Shown here piece by piece: positions 5,954 through 6,068 of a stretch of DNA of 6,068 bases (positions within the stretch are counted from its first letter, which is position 1; every line of letters begins with the position of its first letter). Source of the stretch: an uncultured Spirochaetota bacterium (GTDB lineage Bacteria > Spirochaetota > UBA4802 > UBA5368). The DNA lies in assembly GCA_937864375.1 (NCBI GenBank), contig CALMJO010000336.1:1-6068 (forward strand). Reading direction: 5' to 3'. The position numbers were made by a program, and so were the translations under genes. Below the pieces are notes generated by a model. It worked only from the letters and a program-made list of their open reading frames with translations. It did no database searches and had not been told where the DNA came from.

Positions 5954-5985
5954 AGCATTATACGTTGATATAGTGCTAAAAATAA
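5954..5985 (-). promoter_or_regulatory. Promoter and operator-like dyad before the racemase-like gene
   Basis: On the minus strand a perfect -10 box TATAAT (complement of 5957-5962) lies about 60 bp before the GTG start. The best -35 at 17 bases is the weak TTATTT (complement of 5980-5985), so an activator may be needed. AGCATTATA (5954-5962) and TATAGTGCT (5969-5977) form a 9-base dyad with one mismatch, covering the -10 box and part of the spacer, where a repressor would block polymerase. Confidence 0.48.
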
Positions 5986-6068
5986 TGAATTGTAGGGTTA
6001 AACCTGAGAATGCAACATCGGACTTTGACACGATGCTCCTGGAGGCCCACGAGCCGGCGCTGTTCATC
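5985..6068 (+). CDS. Possible 5' part of an unidentified plus-strand gene, cut by the window end
   Basis: From the ATG at 5985 the frame is open for 28 codons to the window end. Codons 13-28 (DFDTMLLEAHEPALFI) end in G or C in 15 of 16 cases, a strong sign of coding in this GC-rich genome, while only 3 of codons 2-12 do. No Shine-Dalgarno site precedes 5985 or the internal ATG at 6033. The true start is therefore doubtful, and the AT-rich first part may be non-native sequence joined to the gene. I do not recognise the family. The gene would diverge from the racemase-like gene. Confidence 0.4.
   Translation, partial: MNCRVKPENATSDFDTMLLEAHEPALFI

Noticed and set aside
1..6068. tRNA, CRISPR array, insertion sequence or toxin-antitoxin pair
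   Set aside because: No spaced identical repeats, cloverleaf-like sequence, transposase motif or toxin-like small gene pair was seen; the zinc-ribbon/SRPBCC pair shows no toxin motifs beyond the distant RatA-like fold resemblance.

Overview
The window holds six complete protein genes, one small zinc-ribbon gene and the start of a possible further gene, with no RNA genes, CRISPR array or recognisable insertion sequence. The gene content (PlsC acyltransferase, PaaI-type thioesterase, YCII protein, START-like protein) suggests a free-living bacterium, probably Gram-negative. The left half is GC-rich with GC-ending codons (a sampled line in plsC is about 67% GC). I cannot place the organism more exactly; a deltaproteobacterium or spirochaete is only an impression from the PlsC sequence.

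Left block (1-3250, GC-rich). On the minus strand, an SRPBCC/START-like lipid-binding protein (337-816) is followed by a 68-residue two-CxxC protein (134-340) whose start overlaps the SRPBCC stop as ATGA. Upstream, also on minus, is a YCII/DGPF-family protein (1156-1599). It diverges across a 337-bp regulatory gap from a PaaI-type hotdog thioesterase (1937-2368, plus). The thioesterase converges on a PlsC-type acyltransferase (2462-3205, minus). Acyl-CoA hydrolysis and phospholipid acylation hint at a lipid theme, but the genes are separate transcription units.

Right block (about 3300-5990, AT-richer; a sampled line is about 43% GC). Two minus-strand genes look like an operon. The first is a PLP-dependent alanine-racemase-N-type/D-amino-acid aldolase-deaminase-like enzyme (4679-5896). 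A 12-TM MFS transporter of the oxalate-formate antiporter/monocarboxylate type (3376-4608) follows 70 bp later. Together they suggest uptake or export of an amino acid or carboxylate linked to its conversion. Base composition changes at about 3250 and again at about 6020, where a plus-strand reading frame with GC-ending codons runs off the window. This fits a horizontally acquired cassette.

Regulation. Promoter-like elements with dyads are visible before the YCII gene, the thioesterase, plsC and the racemase-like gene. The heptamer TATACGT lies inside or between dyad arms in the last three regions, a possible shared operator core. I found no clear sign of an undescribed defence or mobile system. 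The best leads are the racemase/transporter cassette with its altered metal-site motif and the shared operator-like dyads.
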